A stretch of 64,000 bases of DNA from Macrostomum hystrix (lineage: Eukaryota; Platyhelminthes; Macrostomidae), in the NCBI GenBank assembly GCA_950097015.1, contig CATNEN010000002.1, positions 4,495,001 through 4,559,000 on the forward strand, read 5' to 3'. The translations under genes and the position numbers were made by a program. Below are positions 63,901-64,000 of the stretch, one piece after another. The stretch's first letter is position 1. Each line of letters begins with the position of its first letter. The notes beneath the pieces are model-generated. The model saw only the letters and a program-made list of their open reading frames with translations, did not search any database and was not told the origin of the DNA.

Positions 63901-64000
63901 GAGTGGATCAGCTTCTTGCAACAAAGACACTCCTTTAACTGTGTTGAATAGAGCAGCACCGGTGCCCAAGAGCACACCAGTATTGTTGAACCCAACAGCT
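57624..64000 (+). CDS. FANCM: FANCM-like DNA translocase (partial, runs off the right edge)
   Basis: Exons are 57624-57917, 58432-58737, 59123-59506, 59891-60097, 60495-60945 and 61725-64000+. Phases 0,0,0,0,1 all match, giving at least 1306 residues. Superfamily 2 motifs are in order: LPTGLGKT (119-126, Walker A), VIDEAH (220-225), LSATPGS (253-259), SLYHGYE, HPKL, STCVGEEGLDIG, and QRMGRTGRARQGR (571-583). ALSATPGS, the YSHERKVEK-like region and the FYPDPPRMIP motif closing the helicase core are typical of FANCM. The N terminus (KQTTLAMVWGG) resembles the vertebrate FANCM start. Beyond about residue 650 the chain is Ser/Pro/Asp-rich and probably disordered. Family knowledge: an ATP-dependent branch-point translocase that anchors the Fanconi anaemia core complex at stalled forks. 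The nuclease-like C terminus would lie outside the window. Confidence 0.95.
57990..58400. repeat. 21/23-bp minisatellite in FANCM intron 1
   Basis: Units ataatcgaatctctagatt end in ttt or ccat. One ttt unit followed by two ccat units recurs as a higher-order block. Each unit carries the palindrome TCTAGA. Confidence 0.95.
58432..58737 (+). CDS. FANCM: FANCM exon 2
   Basis: CATCTCTCAG|GTACGC to CCGCAG|GTCAGT, phase 0. Residues 99-200 with Walker A and MAPTKPLVAQQIEACYGI. Confidence 0.94.
58770..59105. repeat. About 40-bp minisatellite in FANCM intron 2
   Basis: About eight units of ccaaccaatcagatcaatcc plus tgctagtgggttgccctcag. They are more diverged on the left and nearly identical on the right. 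Confidence 0.93.
59123..59506 (+). CDS. FANCM: FANCM exon 3
   Basis: GCCTCGCAG|GTG to AACAAG|GTGAGC, phase 0. Residues 201-328 with the DEAH box and LSATPGSD. Confidence 0.95.
59525..59870. repeat. About 35-bp minisatellite in FANCM intron 3
   Basis: Units read gactgttatgattggtcatt then agccctgtcatgtca, about nine copies. Confidence 0.93.
59891..60097 (+). CDS. FANCM: FANCM exon 4
   Basis: TTACCTCAG|GCT to CTCAAG|GTTTGC, phase 0. Residues 329-397 with AISLYHGYEIVQQHGLRPLY. Confidence 0.93.
60140..60415. repeat. About 28-bp minisatellite in FANCM intron 4
   Basis: Units read ttaagctggtgtctttgttg then tcaggtag, about nine copies. Each contains CAG|GTAG. Confidence 0.93.
60495..60945 (+). CDS. 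FANCM: FANCM exon 5
   Basis: TCTTCAG|GGTGTC to GAAG|GTGAGA, phase 1 at the end. Residues 398-548 with the start of the second RecA-like domain (HPKLNRLLDIVL, VIIFSQYRDSV, STCVGEEG). Confidence 0.94.
61035..61605. repeat. 20-bp minisatellite in FANCM intron 5
   Basis: Units read aacgactcaaacgtttcttt, about 27 copies, with gtgtcttt variants. Confidence 0.94.
61725..64000 (+). CDS. FANCM: FANCM exon 6, open to the window edge
   Basis: AATTCTTAG|GTCTGG, phase 1. The frame is open for all 2276 bp to the right edge. It starts with LDIGQVDLIICYDAQKSP and the arginine-finger motif. It continues through a polyproline run, a GCT-encoded polyalanine run, acidic DNDNDDD, and loosely repeated NKD..VLS-type segments near the end. 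An internal GTGAGT at about 63566 could be a donor but the frame continues past it. Confidence 0.92.

Overview
The window is animal nuclear DNA. Every recognisable gene is split by GT-AG introns. There are tRNA-derived SINEs, a Helitron, hAT-type MITEs and a non-LTR retrotransposon, and a very large share of the sequence is tandem repeats (about 25 separate minisatellite arrays, most with their own unit). The proteins are of animal type: an alpha7-like nicotinic acetylcholine receptor and FANCM. Many carry CAG-encoded polyglutamine. I cannot fix the species from sequence alone. An invertebrate, perhaps a spiralian such as a free-living flatworm, is a guess.

Layout, left to right. At 189-403 (-) lies the first coding exon of a secreted or type I membrane protein whose remainder is off the left edge. 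At 2668-3105 (+) is a short intronless polyQ gene. A large minus-strand gene runs from 22212 down to 6172. Six exons with fully consistent intron phases encode an 802-residue single-pass membrane protein with a long proline- and tyrosine-rich tail, and its introns hold most of the minisatellites and several SINEs. A second minus-strand gene (28846-28103) is an intronless polyQ protein. A third (37167-31723) has three exons and encodes a 410-residue two-pass membrane protein, with a decayed LINE in its second intron.

On the plus strand, 40428-49781 holds a complete nine-exon nicotinic receptor alpha subunit (610 residues). A small gene sits at 51746-52099. A Helitron with a broken helicase starts at 53343, and a perfect hAT MITE lies at 54753-55025. 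From 57624 to the right edge is the FANCM DNA translocase: five complete exons plus a sixth open to the end, at least 1306 residues.

The most unusual observations concern repeats and splicing. The nicotinic receptor exon ending at 44565 runs directly into 16 tandem 17-bp units, each recreating the CAG|GT splice-donor context and all readable without stops. A SINE inserted at the donor of the exon ending at 17705 has duplicated that donor in its 11-bp target-site duplication. All five visible FANCM introns carry a different private minisatellite. These suggest that tandem duplication and transposon insertion are actively reshaping introns here. The genes show no common pathway; their proximity looks like ordinary genomic neighbourhood. 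Exon boundaries were read by eye from splice consensus, phase and family similarity.
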